Source of the DNA: Carposina sasakii
Lineage: Eukaryota > Arthropoda > Insecta > Lepidoptera > Carposinidae
Reading direction: 5' to 3'
Assembly (NCBI GenBank): GCA_014607495.2
Contig: CP053156.1
Span: 10,788,001 to 10,852,000 of the forward strand
Length of the DNA stretch: 64,000 nt
Shown here in pieces: positions 1 through 10,814 of the stretch (position 1 is its first letter; each line of letters opens with the position of its first letter). The notes below the pieces were generated by a model. The model had not been told where the DNA came from, did not search any database, and saw nothing but the letters and a program-made list of their open reading frames with translations. The translations under genes were made by a program, and so were the position numbers.

Positions 1-214
1 TTAGCGGTTTTCGTAAAAAAATGATTCCCGTTGGTCGCCTTCCCGTGGGAATATCGGGAAATTCACTTTACCAAATGATCAACGGTGAAAGAATTTTTGA
101 AACTCCAGTAGTTTTTGAGCCTATTTACAACCAAACAAACAGTTTTCCTCTTTATAAATAATTATTTAACACAATGATCAACTAGCAACTGAGTTATCAG
201 AAAAAACTACTATT

Positions 215-345
215 GGTCTAAAAACGTCATCCGAGGTAATTAACCCAATAGCTCAGTTGGTGAGAATACTGCACGGAATGCGAGAGGTCGTGGGATCGAG
301 TCCCATTTGGGTGAAATATTTTTTCATTTCTTAAAACATATTTAT
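215..345 (+). repeat. tRNA-derived SINE, degraded copy
   Basis: A tRNA-like segment with an A-box-like TAGCTCAGTTGG and a B-box-like GGATCGAGTCC is followed by an AT-rich tail. It shares the core GCACGGAATGC with copies near 35400, 59080 and 62200. The leader CGTCATCCGAG before it is also shared with the 59080 copy. The anticodon loop position lacks the invariant T before the anticodon, so this is a SINE-like relic and not a working tRNA gene. Confidence 0.6.
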
Positions 346-829
346 AATATATAATATCTAATTTTAGAAACATATTATTTGGTGAAATGAAAAAAGGTCA
401 ATTGACATTTTAATATTTGCCACATTTAATATAGTGTAGTGTTTGCTAATGGATTATTTGCTAAGTGAGTTTTTTTAAGATGATACTTTTATCAAATGTC
501 TCATTTTTTTAACTTTGTCGAATGACCATTTGTCAATAATTTTTTGGTCATACATTAGTAAACCCCAAAATTTTCGATAACATAAGATTAATTCAAATTA
601 TGTGCTCAGGTTTTCGGCATCTAATCTATCATAATTTAATTTACGGAAGCTTTATGGCTATTTATATCTCAAAGTAGGCAATTCTTTATCGCATTAGGTG
701 AGTTCCCAAAAGAAGTTCCTATGTCTGTAGATATCCGGTAAATTGGTAACAACTTGCTCAAACTACAAAAGAAATATAGATACAACGACATAATTCAAAT
801 AATATTTTTTAAGCATGGATTTCATTACC
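346..829. other. AT-rich non-coding DNA
   Basis: I see no exon, repeat family or RNA gene here. A GTGAGT string near 695 has no convincing coding stretch before it. Confidence 0.4.
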
Positions 830-1260
830 TCATTAAAACAATATGAAATAAAACAAAGCGCGTTAATACCGTCACAATCGCCGCATCCTAATTCGATGTC
901 GATCGCTAACCGTGACGATCGCTGGACACGGGCCAGATTTTCCGCATCGAGCCTTCAACCTGCAAAACTCGATCGAAACGAAAATGTAATTATAGTTGTA
1001 AACAATGGACGCCGGCTGAGGACTCATGGCTTGGACGGAGGTCGGAGGCATTGCCGCGACGAACACCGCGCGGGTCGCACGCGTGCCACAGGTGCAAAAC
1101 CTCTCGACTCTCGACCATCGATACTTTTTTGTGCCTTATCGACGATTTTTACCTCAGCTCCAATGAGATGCACTAATCGTTGCGATTCCCAGCCAGTGAT
1201 ATCGGTGTGTACTTGACATTGACGCGCGCTTTTTGCAAAGTTTTCAGTGATCCGCGATTT
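830..1260. promoter_or_regulatory. GC- and CpG-rich island, possible promoter or first-exon region
   Basis: This stretch stands out from its AT-rich surroundings by many CpG dinucleotides, including CGCGCGGGTCGCACGCG near 1065. Open frames run on both strands (133 codons plus, 99 codons minus), as expected where stop codons are rare in GC-rich DNA, and neither looks like a known protein. TCAGTG, which resembles an arthropod initiator, occurs twice at about 1245-1280. It lies about 2 kb upstream of the first candidate exon, so it could be a promoter or 5' UTR exon. It could equally be an unrelated GC-rich repeat. Confidence 0.25.
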
Positions 1261-1323
1261 TCTAATTGAGTTTTCAGTGGCAGTGCTACCGGCAATTAGT
1301 TTTGCCATCTCATGAATATGCAT

Positions 1324-3270
1324 GGTCTTTTGTGCAAATTATCATGCTATCCGGAAACCCTGTAGAGTCGCTTATCTACATTTTATTGTTCTGGAATCAT
1401 TGTTATGGAGATCTGAGATGTGGTACTCAACACATTATGTGTAAACAGTGCAAAATGAGTATAGATTAGCGGAAATGACGATTCAATTACCTTGTCACGT
1501 AGATATTTTTCTTCTTTAAAAGCCACCGTCGTGGAAATAATGGTACCCATTGCAATGACAATAAATTATTAATAGAGATTTCACGGTCGTTACGAGTGTT
1601 TATCAGTTTTAAAATTATGTTTCTCTAACCGGTAGATAAATTAGTATAATATACGTGGTAATACCTGTTACAGTATAAATTAGTTTTTACGTAAGTTTAT
1701 TTTCATTGTCAAGGCCAGGCTGTATGAGATAGATGTCATAACTGGCAGCCGCCTAGCCGCTTCGTTTCCACTGATCACGTGCGCGCTCGATTCTTTGCCC
1801 GTCGTAAAAAAAGGTATCAATATTAACCGAGCACAATCAGCACTAAAAGAAATAAACAATGGACTGAATCGTTTAGGTACACTTGTAACTTTTGACACAC
1901 AATTGAAATTTGGAATTCTTGCTAAATGTTACTTGTCAAGTTTGCTGGTATTGTGAAGTCGATGATTATAATAAATACATAACAGGTACCTAAATATATA
2001 AGAAAAATTATAATGAACTCATCACAATGTGACTCGAATTGTTTCCATGAGAAAATGGCGACAAAAAGTACAATTTCGTTCCATTATTTAAGTACGTAAC
2101 ATAGGTAAAAAATAGCTACGAAATTGAGTCATTCATTCATTATTTTATTATGCTCATAGAACCTAAGCGTCTATGGCTCTATTACCTACTTCACATTTGG
2201 TCATCAGATTATATGGCTTATTGTTTTATGCGACTTCCCGAATGTAAATAACTGTTAGTAGAATTTAATACTTGCGATTTGTCACTAAAGTTAAATAATT
2301 TCACGAGTATAAGAGGTTGTGTATATTGTGATGAAAACATCATTGGGCAAATCACGAGTTCCAGTGACGTGTGAGATAACTTGAGATAAGTAATAAGTTG
2401 AATAAGACGTTATACAAACATCTCAGAATACATAAATATGAAAACATTATTAAAGAAGAAAAAAAAAATTCTACACAACATATCTGGTGTAAATGCCGCA
2501 AATGTAAAATTTTCCAAAAGAATTAACCTTGACAAATGTAAAATACAGTTTTCTTAGCACTTTTATGACCACAAATGATGAATTAAGATAAATTACGTTT
2601 ACTTAGCTAAAATATTTCCGTAAATAGATTACGCGAACAAGCAAATCTTGTTACACTTTACCTTGTCGGATTAACTGCGTATTTTGCAATATTTTTTTTA
2701 TTTCACACGTTATTTAGGTACTTATCACTGAACCATATTGTATAGAATATTTTTTGTGTCAAAAATAAAATAATAAGTTGTAACTATTTAAGTAGGTAAT
2801 TCAAAATTCAAGAAAAAAGCACATTAACCGACTTTTTTCACATTTGGACAAAATTAGTAGATACATTTAACTGCTGCAAATCCTAGTGCTTTTACATTTT
2901 ATTATATTATATTACTTGTCCGAAATTTGTAATTGGTGTGTTTAGTCCACAATCGAGAAAAAAATATCCAATAATTATATATATATATTATATTAGTATA
3001 ACTAAAATAGGCGACCATGAATAAACAACATTTGTTTTCAGTGCAAACATATCCAACCCGTCCAAAAATTGGGGCAATTAACAAACGATACCTATCAACG
3101 ATAAATTGACAACGGAAGAGGAAATTGCTGTACCTTGTCACAGTTTGTGATTAATTAAATAAAAAATATCAACGTGACTTCACGCCACAAATACTAGATA
3201 CTATTCCTGTAACAAAGTGTGATAAAAGTGCAAGTGATGTCTCGCCGTATACGAAGTGTATGTTAGATAG
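1324..3270. other. AT-rich non-coding DNA
   Basis: Nothing recognisable apart from short AT runs, for example an AT dinucleotide run near 2975. Small open frames here look random. Confidence 0.4.
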
Positions 3271-3303
3271 GATCTAACACAACTATCCTTGGTTCTTGGG
3301 CAG

Positions 3304-3386
3304 TGTGGATCAAAAACTGGAGGTCGACACGTATGAGGTGTCAGTTGTCGTCCAGCTGACAACAGATGTCATTCCTAGTGAAAACG
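3304..3386 (+). CDS. candidate internal coding exon A of an unrecognised gene
   Basis: An 83-nt segment sits between AG (3302-3303) and a strong donor, GGTGAGT. CTAAC at 3274-3278 gives a branch point 26 nt before the AG, and the tract between is pyrimidine-leaning. One frame is open: one leading base, 27 codons, one trailing base. The residues include VDQKLEVDTYEVS and end in TTDVIPSEN. Acidic and beta-branched residues alternate as in a beta strand, but I cannot name the family. The exon leaves in phase 1 and joins in frame to the segments at 49508 and 54378. The other two frames contain stops. No in-frame ATG is present, so the start would lie upstream. A chance open segment is the alternative. 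Confidence 0.45.
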
Positions 3387-3391
3387 GTGAG

Positions 3392-4390
3392 TTAAATTAA
3401 ACCCTCTTTTTTCCAATAACTACCAATCCCTAATATTTGAACCTTCCATAATCCTGAACCTGGGAATCTCAAAATTAACTCCAGAAGCCAATACCATCTT
3501 CAAATTGGAAATGGACAACAACTGGCAGGACTATATACAGATATTCACTGACGCCTCCAGACCATCTGAAAAGGGAAATGTTGGTGCTGCGGTCTGGATC
3601 CCCCGATATAAAATCGCCCTCTCCTTTAAATGCCCCTCTCATTCCTCAGTGTTTACTGGCGAGGCCATTGCTATCCTCGAGGCCATTAAATATTCCCTAT
3701 CCCATAAACTAAATTCCATTATTCTGTCCGACTACCAAAGCACTCTTCAATCAATCCTATACAATCACTTTAAATCCAAATCCAATTTTCCTATTATCCT
3801 CAATATCAGGGAAGCTTTATATAACTGTCACTCGCCTTGTTGTTCTTGCCTGGATTCCAAGCCACCGAGGTATCGTCGGAAATGAGACAGTAGACTCCCT
3901 TGCAAAGTCCGCTACTCGGATAGGAGTACTTGACCATAACCTTATATTCAGTCATGACCTCTTGGAACATTCCAATTATCGCCTGAGTTCATCGTGGCAG
4001 AAAATTTGGGACATCACCAGGCTCTCCAAGGGCAAACACTACGGAGACATTCAAGACGTCATTCCCTGTAAGCCATGGTTCTCAAGGTATAAAAACGCAA
4101 GCAAGAGAACTATCTCCACAATTTGCCGTTTACGTCTTGGTCATTCTTGCACACCCGTCCATTTGGTTAAGATTAAAGTTAGGGATAACTCGCTTTGTGA
4201 ATGTGGTTTGGCGGAAGGCACTGTCGATCATATCTTTTTCAACTGCCCTAATGTTTCTCCCTCCCTCTATCATTTTCTCCCTCCTGAAATTTCCCTCCCT
4301 ACTAATCTTAAATGTTTGTTGTCCCTTGTCCACACTCCTTTTATAAAAATTCTGGCCCATTTTGTCAAAATTATTGGTATTAAATTGTAA
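3392..4390 (+). pseudogene. non-LTR retrotransposon ORF2 C-terminus: RNase H and terminal zinc motif, frameshifted
   Basis: The first frame is open from about 3392 (it reads through 3505) and carries IFTDAS with the first catalytic Asp at 3550, TGEAIAIL with the Glu at 3661, and LSDYQS with the second Asp at 3730. Around 3828 the frame shifts by one and resumes as VVLAWIPSHRGIVGNETVD, carrying the RNase H His and the last Asp at 3893. It continues to TAA at 4388-4390. Near the C-terminus, CECG followed by HIFFNC forms a CCHC-like motif typical of I/LOA/jockey-type elements. Endonuclease and reverse transcriptase are missing through 5' truncation. A single frameshift and a complete set of catalytic residues suggest a fairly young copy. 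The order RNase H then CCHC favours the I-like group over CR1. Confidence 0.8.
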
Positions 4391-4710
4391 AGTATATTTA
4401 GGTTTTTAAATAAAATAGTAAGTAGATAAAATTATACATTTATGTAGGTATTTCTATATATTTATTTATGTATTCGGAAGTAGGTTTATTTGTAATATTG
4501 ACAATTATATCTTGTGTATGTCTGACTGTAACATAAATGTGGTGTTTTTTTGTTTTAGGTACAATCTGGTCTGTTATATATATATTTTTTTTTACAAATT
4601 TAATTTACCAATCTCCTACGTGTATTCTCCTCTTACGTGACATTGGCGGAATTATTGTGCCCGACACAATGGTGGCCAGTAAACAAAATTGAATTGAATT
4701 GAGTTAAATT
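3395..4710 (+). mobile_element. 5'-truncated I/jockey-type LINE with 3' UTR and GAATT-repeat tail
   Basis: The element begins within about 15 bp after the donor of exon A. It includes the RNase H relic, then an AT-rich 3' UTR with AATAAA-like signals, and a conserved-looking end (GGCGGAATTATTGTGCCC, then ATGGTGGCCAGT). It stops in ATTGAATTGAATTGAG at 4689-4702, a short-repeat tail as left by target-primed reverse transcription. It lies in the same orientation as the candidate gene. Confidence 0.75.
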
Positions 4711-5632
4711 ATAATAATCATCCTACATTAAAATGAAAATTTCATCAAAATTTTGACATTGTGCATGACTCTACCTCTAATATAAACATTTCTTTAATTC
4801 TGAGAAATTTTGACAATTATGTGAGGACAATATAGAGGTGATATTAATTTACGTTTATTCTACAATATTTACTTTTTCTGCATGGTTGCACTCCCTTGAT
4901 AAATCATTTAAGGGAGTATTTCTGTTTCCCAGAGTGTGAATTGAATATTTTAGCTAACATGACGTTTGACGTCACACGACTTTTTTCTTTATGTTTAGTT
5001 TACTGCGCCCGTAACATGAGATTGGTGACAGCGAGATATCGCACATTTGAGCGAAAAATCTATAAAGCTACATATTAACTAGACAAAGCAAATGTATGTA
5101 GGTACCTTGGCGTGTAAAAAGGGATTGCAAAACACTTCTTTTACCACAAATTCATTCAGTCTTAACTTAAGAACGAGTGTCTATTTTAATTCCCACGTCC
5201 CTTCTTAAATGCAAAATACATACACTTGCCTTGTCTAGTTATTAAATAGCTCTATGGATTTCACGGTTAAAATTGAGATATCTAGCTCTCTCCGCTTTCA
5301 TACTACGGGCGCTGGACTTTAGTTTTAGGTGCATTAAAAGTATATTTCCGAATAATTATGATGCATTTGTCTGGACGCTGTTTTTTTTTGTTTCATTTGC
5401 GTCTTTAAATAAATCTTTATCAATTATCTTCTGTATGTATGCAAAATATATTTTATATTCATTAGCAGTCAGAACTAATTCTAAACATGTGAGAAATGCT
5501 GTATTTTTGAATGCTGCTTTTATGTACCTATTTGTATTAAACACCATTCATTTTCTTACTAAATAAATAATGAAAAGTATATTTACCATCCACATTTATT
5601 TTATACCCTAACAATAATAGAACACTAGTATA
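4711..5632. other. AT-rich non-coding DNA
   Basis: No recognised repeat or exon. A 97-codon open frame at 5273-5566 is hydrophobic, has frequent AT-rich codons and overlaps an open frame on the other strand, so I treat it as chance. Confidence 0.35.
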
Positions 5633-6010
5633 CAGGGATGTTTTTTCGTTGCCACCGAAGGGTACGTACTCTATATATCAAATAAAGTAAGTTTATGGCA
5701 ACAAAAAAATGCTGGGAAACGACATAAATTTTTTTTTTTTTATATACTTGATCGGGCGAAATTTATAGTGTCCAGTGTTTATGCTAGTTTTTTCATAGAC
5801 AGATATTAATTATTTCTTATGAAAAAATCTTGTTACACGCGTCAATGTGCATTTATGCAGAAAAACGCAGTCTATTTACTCAACTTTGAACCCTAATATC
5901 TTGGGAACCAGACATTTCCCAGGCATTGCTTTCATGGAAAAAAAATGATCGTGATGATGAGGAGATTACGTAGTTTTCGGGAACGTTGATGACAAAAAAA
6001 CACCCTCCTG
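5633..6010 (+). mobile_element. TA-target MITE, family B, copy 1
   Basis: A 378-bp element flanked by TA, starting CAGGGATGTTTTTTCG and ending with the complement of the same motif. Its interior carries ATGCTGGGAAACGA, GATCGGGCGAAATTTATAG and TGCAGAAAAACGCAGTC, which recur in six other copies. The short imperfect terminal repeats and TA target point to a non-autonomous Tc1/mariner-like element. It has no coding capacity. Confidence 0.75.
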
Positions 6011-6782
6011 TATAAAAGGTAAACCACGTTCAGGGACATTTGACCTATGATTTGACAGTAAAATGTATGGAATATCATCTGTCAAATTTAAACGTGGTAA
6101 GCTTAAAAAATGTATCATTGTTGTTATCTTTGCTCTCTGGATCTGTAGTCATAAATTCTCTTGGTAGGTTTAGAAAAAATATTTTTGTTTCAAATGTCCG
6201 CTGTTCTTGTTTTTCCTTTTTATGTTTATTTTTTTATATAATCTAGTATATCTCCGATGACCTCGGGTTACTTGGTAATAAATAATATACCTTTGCCTTA
6301 GAAACTATTTGATAGAAATATTCAATAAAAGTTGCATGGTTGTTGTATGCAATTCCAAGTCATTATTATCAGAACTAGCATTTACAGGCGATAATCAGGC
6401 ATCGTTTTGTCACGCTCACCTATTATGGCATGGGGAAGGACAGCATGAGTTGGCATCCTATCTTCCTGTTCTGATTCTGACCTATCATAGAAAGGGAACA
6501 CGTGACTTGTAATTATACGTATTCTGATTTCTATAGTACATAGGTATATTATTTCATTAAGTAGTAGTTACTACTGAGTCAGAATGTTTGTAGTTTGGAT
6601 GATCAATGAAATTTATTTTTATTCTAACCACATCATTCTAATGATTTGCATTTCTATCAATATGTGGTCAGCTCAAAGCTGCCGGGATATTAAGCTATAC
6701 ATTTAATACAATAAGTAGGTACAGATTAATTCACTAGTTTTGCATGACAATTTATAAATTTGGCCATTTACTCGTAATTAGA
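6011..6782. other. AT-rich non-coding DNA
   Basis: No recognised feature. Short open frames at 6040 and 6309 look random. Confidence 0.35.
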
Positions 6783-6888
6783 CAGATTGGTCAGAAGTGA
6801 CACAATGTGACCGATAGAAATCGGCCCTTAGTACTTACTCTGCCTACCTCATAAGGGATAAAGGCGTGATTATATGTATGTATGTATA
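6783..6888 (-). repeat. interspersed repeat, family E, copy 1
   Basis: It reads in reverse as ATAATCACGCCTTTATCCC, then GGTAGGCAGAG and GGGCCGAT, and ends in a TATG microsatellite. The same core occurs near 9705, 30920, 31800, 32300 and, in part, 48930. It is a common lepidopteran 3'-end type repeat. Confidence 0.6.
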
Positions 6889-8239
6889 CAGGATGTTTTT
6901 TGGTTGCCACCCTTAACGAAGGATACGTAGGGGAGACCGGGAATAGTTGACCAATTTTCAGCTTAGAGGTGTCTATTTTTATTTCTTTACAGTTAATTAT
7001 TTTAAAAACAGGTACAGTTATTAGATTGACTATTAAGCTTTGGAAATAAGTGGAAAAATGCACGTTATTCATTATGATATAGAGTATAAACCAGCTGTTG
7101 TATAAAAGAAAAAACTGGTCAACTTACCCCAGGCTTGGGGTAGGTTGACTATTCACCTGGGGTAAAGTGAACAATGACGTTAAAAGGGCAAAACTTATGA
7201 AGAAATAGTATAAATGTATAGTGTGTAATGTAAATGTAAAGTGTAATAAAAATGTATAGAAAATTATCAATTAAATCCAATAGACGGTTTTTCGATACTT
7301 CTGATTAAACACAATAAAATTCAAGTTATAAAAATAAAACGATTAATTAGAGTATGCAAAACAAACAAAGTACTAACTTATTAAGTATTTAAAAGAAAAC
7401 GAGACAACTTGTTATAACCTTTAACTATTTGGTAATAAATAATCTCGTGAAACTAATGAAATTATATTTCTTATTTGGTAATAGTCATAATATATATAGG
7501 TCAACCATCCCCATTATACATTAGTCTACTAGCCCCGAACTACCTTTAAATTTATTTTATCAAAGGCCATAACTTTAAAACTGCGTCCAAATAAAATAGA
7601 ATAATACATAAAAGAAAAACCATGAATCAAACATTCGTTACAAATGCTTAAACAATCAATAATCATGAATAAATAGGCATTATTACAAATTACATTACGA
7701 CAAACATGCGTTCTTTTCCAATATTACGTTTCTTCTCTCAAGCGACTTGCGTGTGCAACATCGCCTTTTTGGTGATTGTGCGGGGGTCAATGACGGACTC
7801 TTGTGCATCACTAGTTGCCTTAAAGCTATTGCACCGAATGAGTTTTTGACAGTTAGTCTAACCTACCCCTATAGTCAACTATCCCCGGTCTCCCCTACTC
7901 TATACATCAAATAAAGTAAGTTTATATAAAAAAAAAATGCTGGGAAACGACGTAAATTTTTTGGATTTTTTTTTATTTACTTGATCGGGCGAAATTTATA
8001 GTGTCCAGTGTTTAATGCTAGTTTTTTCATAGACAGATATTATTTATTTCTCATGAAAAAATCTTGTTACACGCGTCAATGTGCATTTATGCAGAAAAAC
8101 GCAGTCTATTTACTTAAATTTGGACCCTAATATTTTGGAAACCAGACACTTCCCAGGTATGCTTCCATGGAGAAAAATGATCGTGATGATAAGGAGAATC
8201 TGTAGTTTTCGGGAACGTTGACGACCAAAAATCACCCTG
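6889..8239 (+). mobile_element. family B MITE, copy 2, split by a nested insertion
   Basis: The left 40 bp (CAGGATGTTTTTTGGTTGCC to GATACGTA) and the right 340 bp match copy 1 once the block 6930-7895 is removed. The outer ends are again flanked by TA. The host MITE was therefore in place first. Confidence 0.75.
6930..7895. mobile_element. 966-bp non-autonomous DNA transposon with GGGGAGACCGGG termini and TA target duplication
   Basis: The ends are perfect inverted repeats for the first 12 bases (GGGGAGACCGGG) and continue imperfectly through ATAGTTGAC. TA lies on both sides (6928-6929 and 7896-7897), and the uninterrupted site is known from family B copies, which read TACGTACTCTAT. Inside, GTCAAC next to runs of C or G recurs (about 6945, 7117, 7147, 7500, 7873), like subterminal binding repeats. 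No open frame resembles a transposase. I cannot assign the superfamily. Confidence 0.7.
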
Positions 8240-8247
8240 TATATGTA

Positions 8248-8480
8248 ATACTTTGTCCTGTGCTGATGCGGGGCTTCACTAGATTAGATCAGCTGTATCT
8301 CCTTCTGAGCAGTTAGAAAGACTAAGAAACTCGGGCATTCTCTTCGGTGATGAGCTAGCAACTGATAATTTGCTTCCGTCCGCTATTCTAAACGTGTCTA
8401 TGGTATCTCCTTTATGATCATGTGGTTCTAGCTACTCCATTTCGGGAACACGGCCGTGTATGTATGTATGTATTACTATA
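8248..8480 (-). repeat. interspersed repeat, family J, copy 1
   Basis: It starts with TGTGCTGATGCGGGGCTTCA and ends with CCATTTCGGGAACACGGCCG followed by a GTAT microsatellite. It matches, in either orientation, segments at 15465, 19650, 20283, 29130, 37555 and 43745. The class is unknown; no terminal inverted repeat or coding frame is visible. Confidence 0.6.
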
Positions 8481-8756
8481 GCGTAAGTTGCGCTTTGTAT
8501 GGGGCTCTACGCTCTACATTAATAAACCATTATGCTCTTTACAACCATTAAAAATACAATACACGTAGCTATAATTAAACACATTAAATCCAAATACACT
8601 CCAGATGATCTCATTGTAGTCAATACAGCTGAGGGCTGTTTTGTTTTTCTTGTTCAACCTTCAACTGAACGGCTAAGTGCAACGGAGAGCGACGATATCG
8701 CGGCCTTGTCAATACGACTGACTGGCGAAGATAAAGGATGTATGAAATGACTTATA

Positions 8757-9022
8757 CAGGGTGTAACAAAAAGGGTATGTTAAGCGAAAAGCTATGTAAA
8801 TAGCCCACTATAGAGAACCTATCCACAAAATTTGAGATCCGAAATCACATGTTTATTTTTCCCGATAGTATGGAGAATTTTTAAATATCTCAGGAATTTT
8901 CATACAATCTTGAAAAATAAAAATGTGATTTCGAGTTTCAAATTTTGGAAATAGGTTCTCTACCTATATAGTGGGCTATTTATACAGCTTTTCGCTTAAC
9001 ATACCCTTTCTGTTACACCCTG
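8757..9022. mobile_element. foldback MITE, family A, copy 1
   Basis: A 266-bp near-perfect palindrome flanked by TA. Each arm starts CAGGGTGTAACA, continues through GGGTATGTTAAGCGAAAAGC and extends about 120 bp, meeting in a short centre. It is one of seven copies in the window. Confidence 0.8.
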
Positions 9023-9139
9023 TATAACCGCGAGATTCATGATTCCTGCCATAGACTATACACTAGTTTCTTTTTTCTATTCCTGCATCAAAATTTCATT
9101 ACGTATTCTTGTAAGACTAACACATAGTAAAAAATATTA

Positions 9140-9285
9140 TTGCATAAAAGTAAAGCAATGTGATAGCAAAAATTGTACAATTTTCTCGTTGCAATGGCTC
9201 ATTCCTTCATGGTTGTTGTTACGCAATATAAATTATTAAGCGATCGGCGAAAATTTTATAATTTTGGCATTCGCAGTGCATTTGA
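9140..9285. mobile_element. small MITE-like repeat, family M, copy 1
   Basis: The motif GCAAAAATTGTACAATTTTC near one end and GATCGGCGAAAATTTTATAA near the other match the nested insertion at 37676-37850. Subterminal sequences are loosely inverted. No coding frame. Confidence 0.45.
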
Positions 9286-9702
9286 TAAATGTATATGAAA
9301 TGAAATTCATTACACGCATACAAATACAGGATACTTTGAAAAAAAAAATTCTTCTGACGTCACTGTTGATAATGTCAACTAACGCGGATGGTGTTGGAAG
9401 TACAACTAGCATGATATCGAAATATTTTTATATGTAGACTCTATCTAGCGAAGAAGATAAATCATTTTATCTGTACTATTAATGTCTTTTTATTTTTAAA
9501 GTGAAAACAATGAAACGACCTTGGCGTGTTAAGATACCTAAATGAATTGTTACTTCAATAAATTTATCATCGCATAAAGGATGCCGCGAGCGGAATAATA
9601 AAGTGAATAGTTCTATTTCAATTAAAAATGGAACAACAGTCTTTTTATAAGTAGAATATATTATCTCGAAAATATAGCTAGGTTAGATAATGACTCTCTT
9701 TT

Positions 9703-9770
9703 ATACATACATAGATATAATCACACCTTTATTCCTTACGGGGTAGGCAGACCACCAAGGGCCGAGAGAA
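9703..9770 (+). repeat. family E repeat, copy 2 (fragment)
   Basis: It carries the CACACCTTTATTCC, ACGGGGTAGGCAGACC and AAGGGCCGA core of the family. Confidence 0.55.
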
Positions 9771-10127
9771 CTCTCTTTTATATTTGAGATTTTCTTATGT
9801 TAGAGTCAAATAGAGTTAAATAAGTAGGTTTCGTATTTCATTTTTATCTTTCCTTCTCTTTAATAGATAATATATAAGTATGACATATTGTTTGCAGTTG
9901 ATATTATAAAAATATTACATCTTTATCCATCTTTTATTTCGTAATAAATATATAAATGCTCGTCCTAGGTATATTTTCTACGCCATGCCCATATCAATCC
10001 TGTTCATGACCTTAATTTCGAATACAATATATATACAAGTACGAATAGCATAAAGTTCCAGAATTATTGATCAATAAGCACGAAAGGCCAAGCCCTAAAT
10101 GCCAGGCCTTAGGTATTGTAAACCGAA

Positions 10128-10548
10128 ATTGCATCTTTATACTATATCAGGTAAGTATACGGTAAAATTGTTTTGATGTTCAATTCTTTAAAGGTAAGTA
10201 AGTAGACAGGGTGTAACAGAAAGGGTATGTTAAGCGAAGAGCTATGTAAATAGCCCACTATAGAGATCCTATTTCCAAAATTTGAGACTCGATATCACAT
10301 TTTTATTTTTCAAGATTGTATGGACATTCCTGAGTTGTTTCGGAATTCTTCATACTATTCGGAAAAATAAAAATGTGAATTTGAGTCTGAAATTTTGGAA
10401 ATAGGTTCTGTATAGTGGGCTATTTACATATCTTTTCGCTTAACATACCCTTTCTGTTACACCCTGTCTACTTACTTACCTTTAAAGAATTGAACATCAA
10501 AACAATTTTACCGTATACTTACCCGATATACGAGTCGTATAAAGATGC
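10128..10548. repeat. 420-bp palindrome: family A MITE plus mirrored flanks
   Basis: Family A copy 2 occupies 10207-10466. The sequence outside it is also mirrored: 10128-10206 reads AAATTGCATCTTTATA to GGTAAGTAAGTAGA, and 10467-10548 is its reverse complement, with a short difference near 10144 and 10527. Other copies do not carry these flanks. One half plus flank may have been duplicated in inverted orientation. Confidence 0.75.
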
Positions 10549-10814
10549 AATTTACCTTGGGAAACGATTTTTTTAATTTTTTTTTATTGCAAGCATTGTA
10601 TTTAATTGACAAATGTAATATGGTGTCTTTAAAAAAATGTTTGTTTACTGTTTCCAGATGGATTTATTTAAAAAATGCTTATATTCATGTAACTTTGGAC
10701 CTCAATATCTTGGAAACCCGTGGTTTCCCAGGGGTGCTTTCATAGAAAAAAAAATCATGATGTTACAAAGAATACGAGGTATTAAAAGAACAAAGTTGTC
10801 TTTTTACATCCAGT
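10549..10814 (+). mobile_element. diverged MITE related to family B (family B2)
   Basis: It shares TGGGAAACGA, CTCAATATCTTGGAAACC and GGGGTGCTTTCATAGAAAAA with family B, but differs elsewhere and ends TTTTTACATCCAGTAT. The reverse copy is at 54561-54864. The left end is lost at the palindrome junction. Confidence 0.55.

Noticed and set aside
815..1216. 133-codon open frame as a protein gene
   Set aside because: It lies in a GC-rich island where frames are open on both strands, shows no motif, and has no splice or promoter context that favours this frame.
10138..10155. second ratchet site, TATCAG followed by GTAAGTAT
   Set aside because: The pyrimidine tract is poor, no CTAAC-like branch point is in place, and the site belongs to the mirrored flank of a MITE palindrome.
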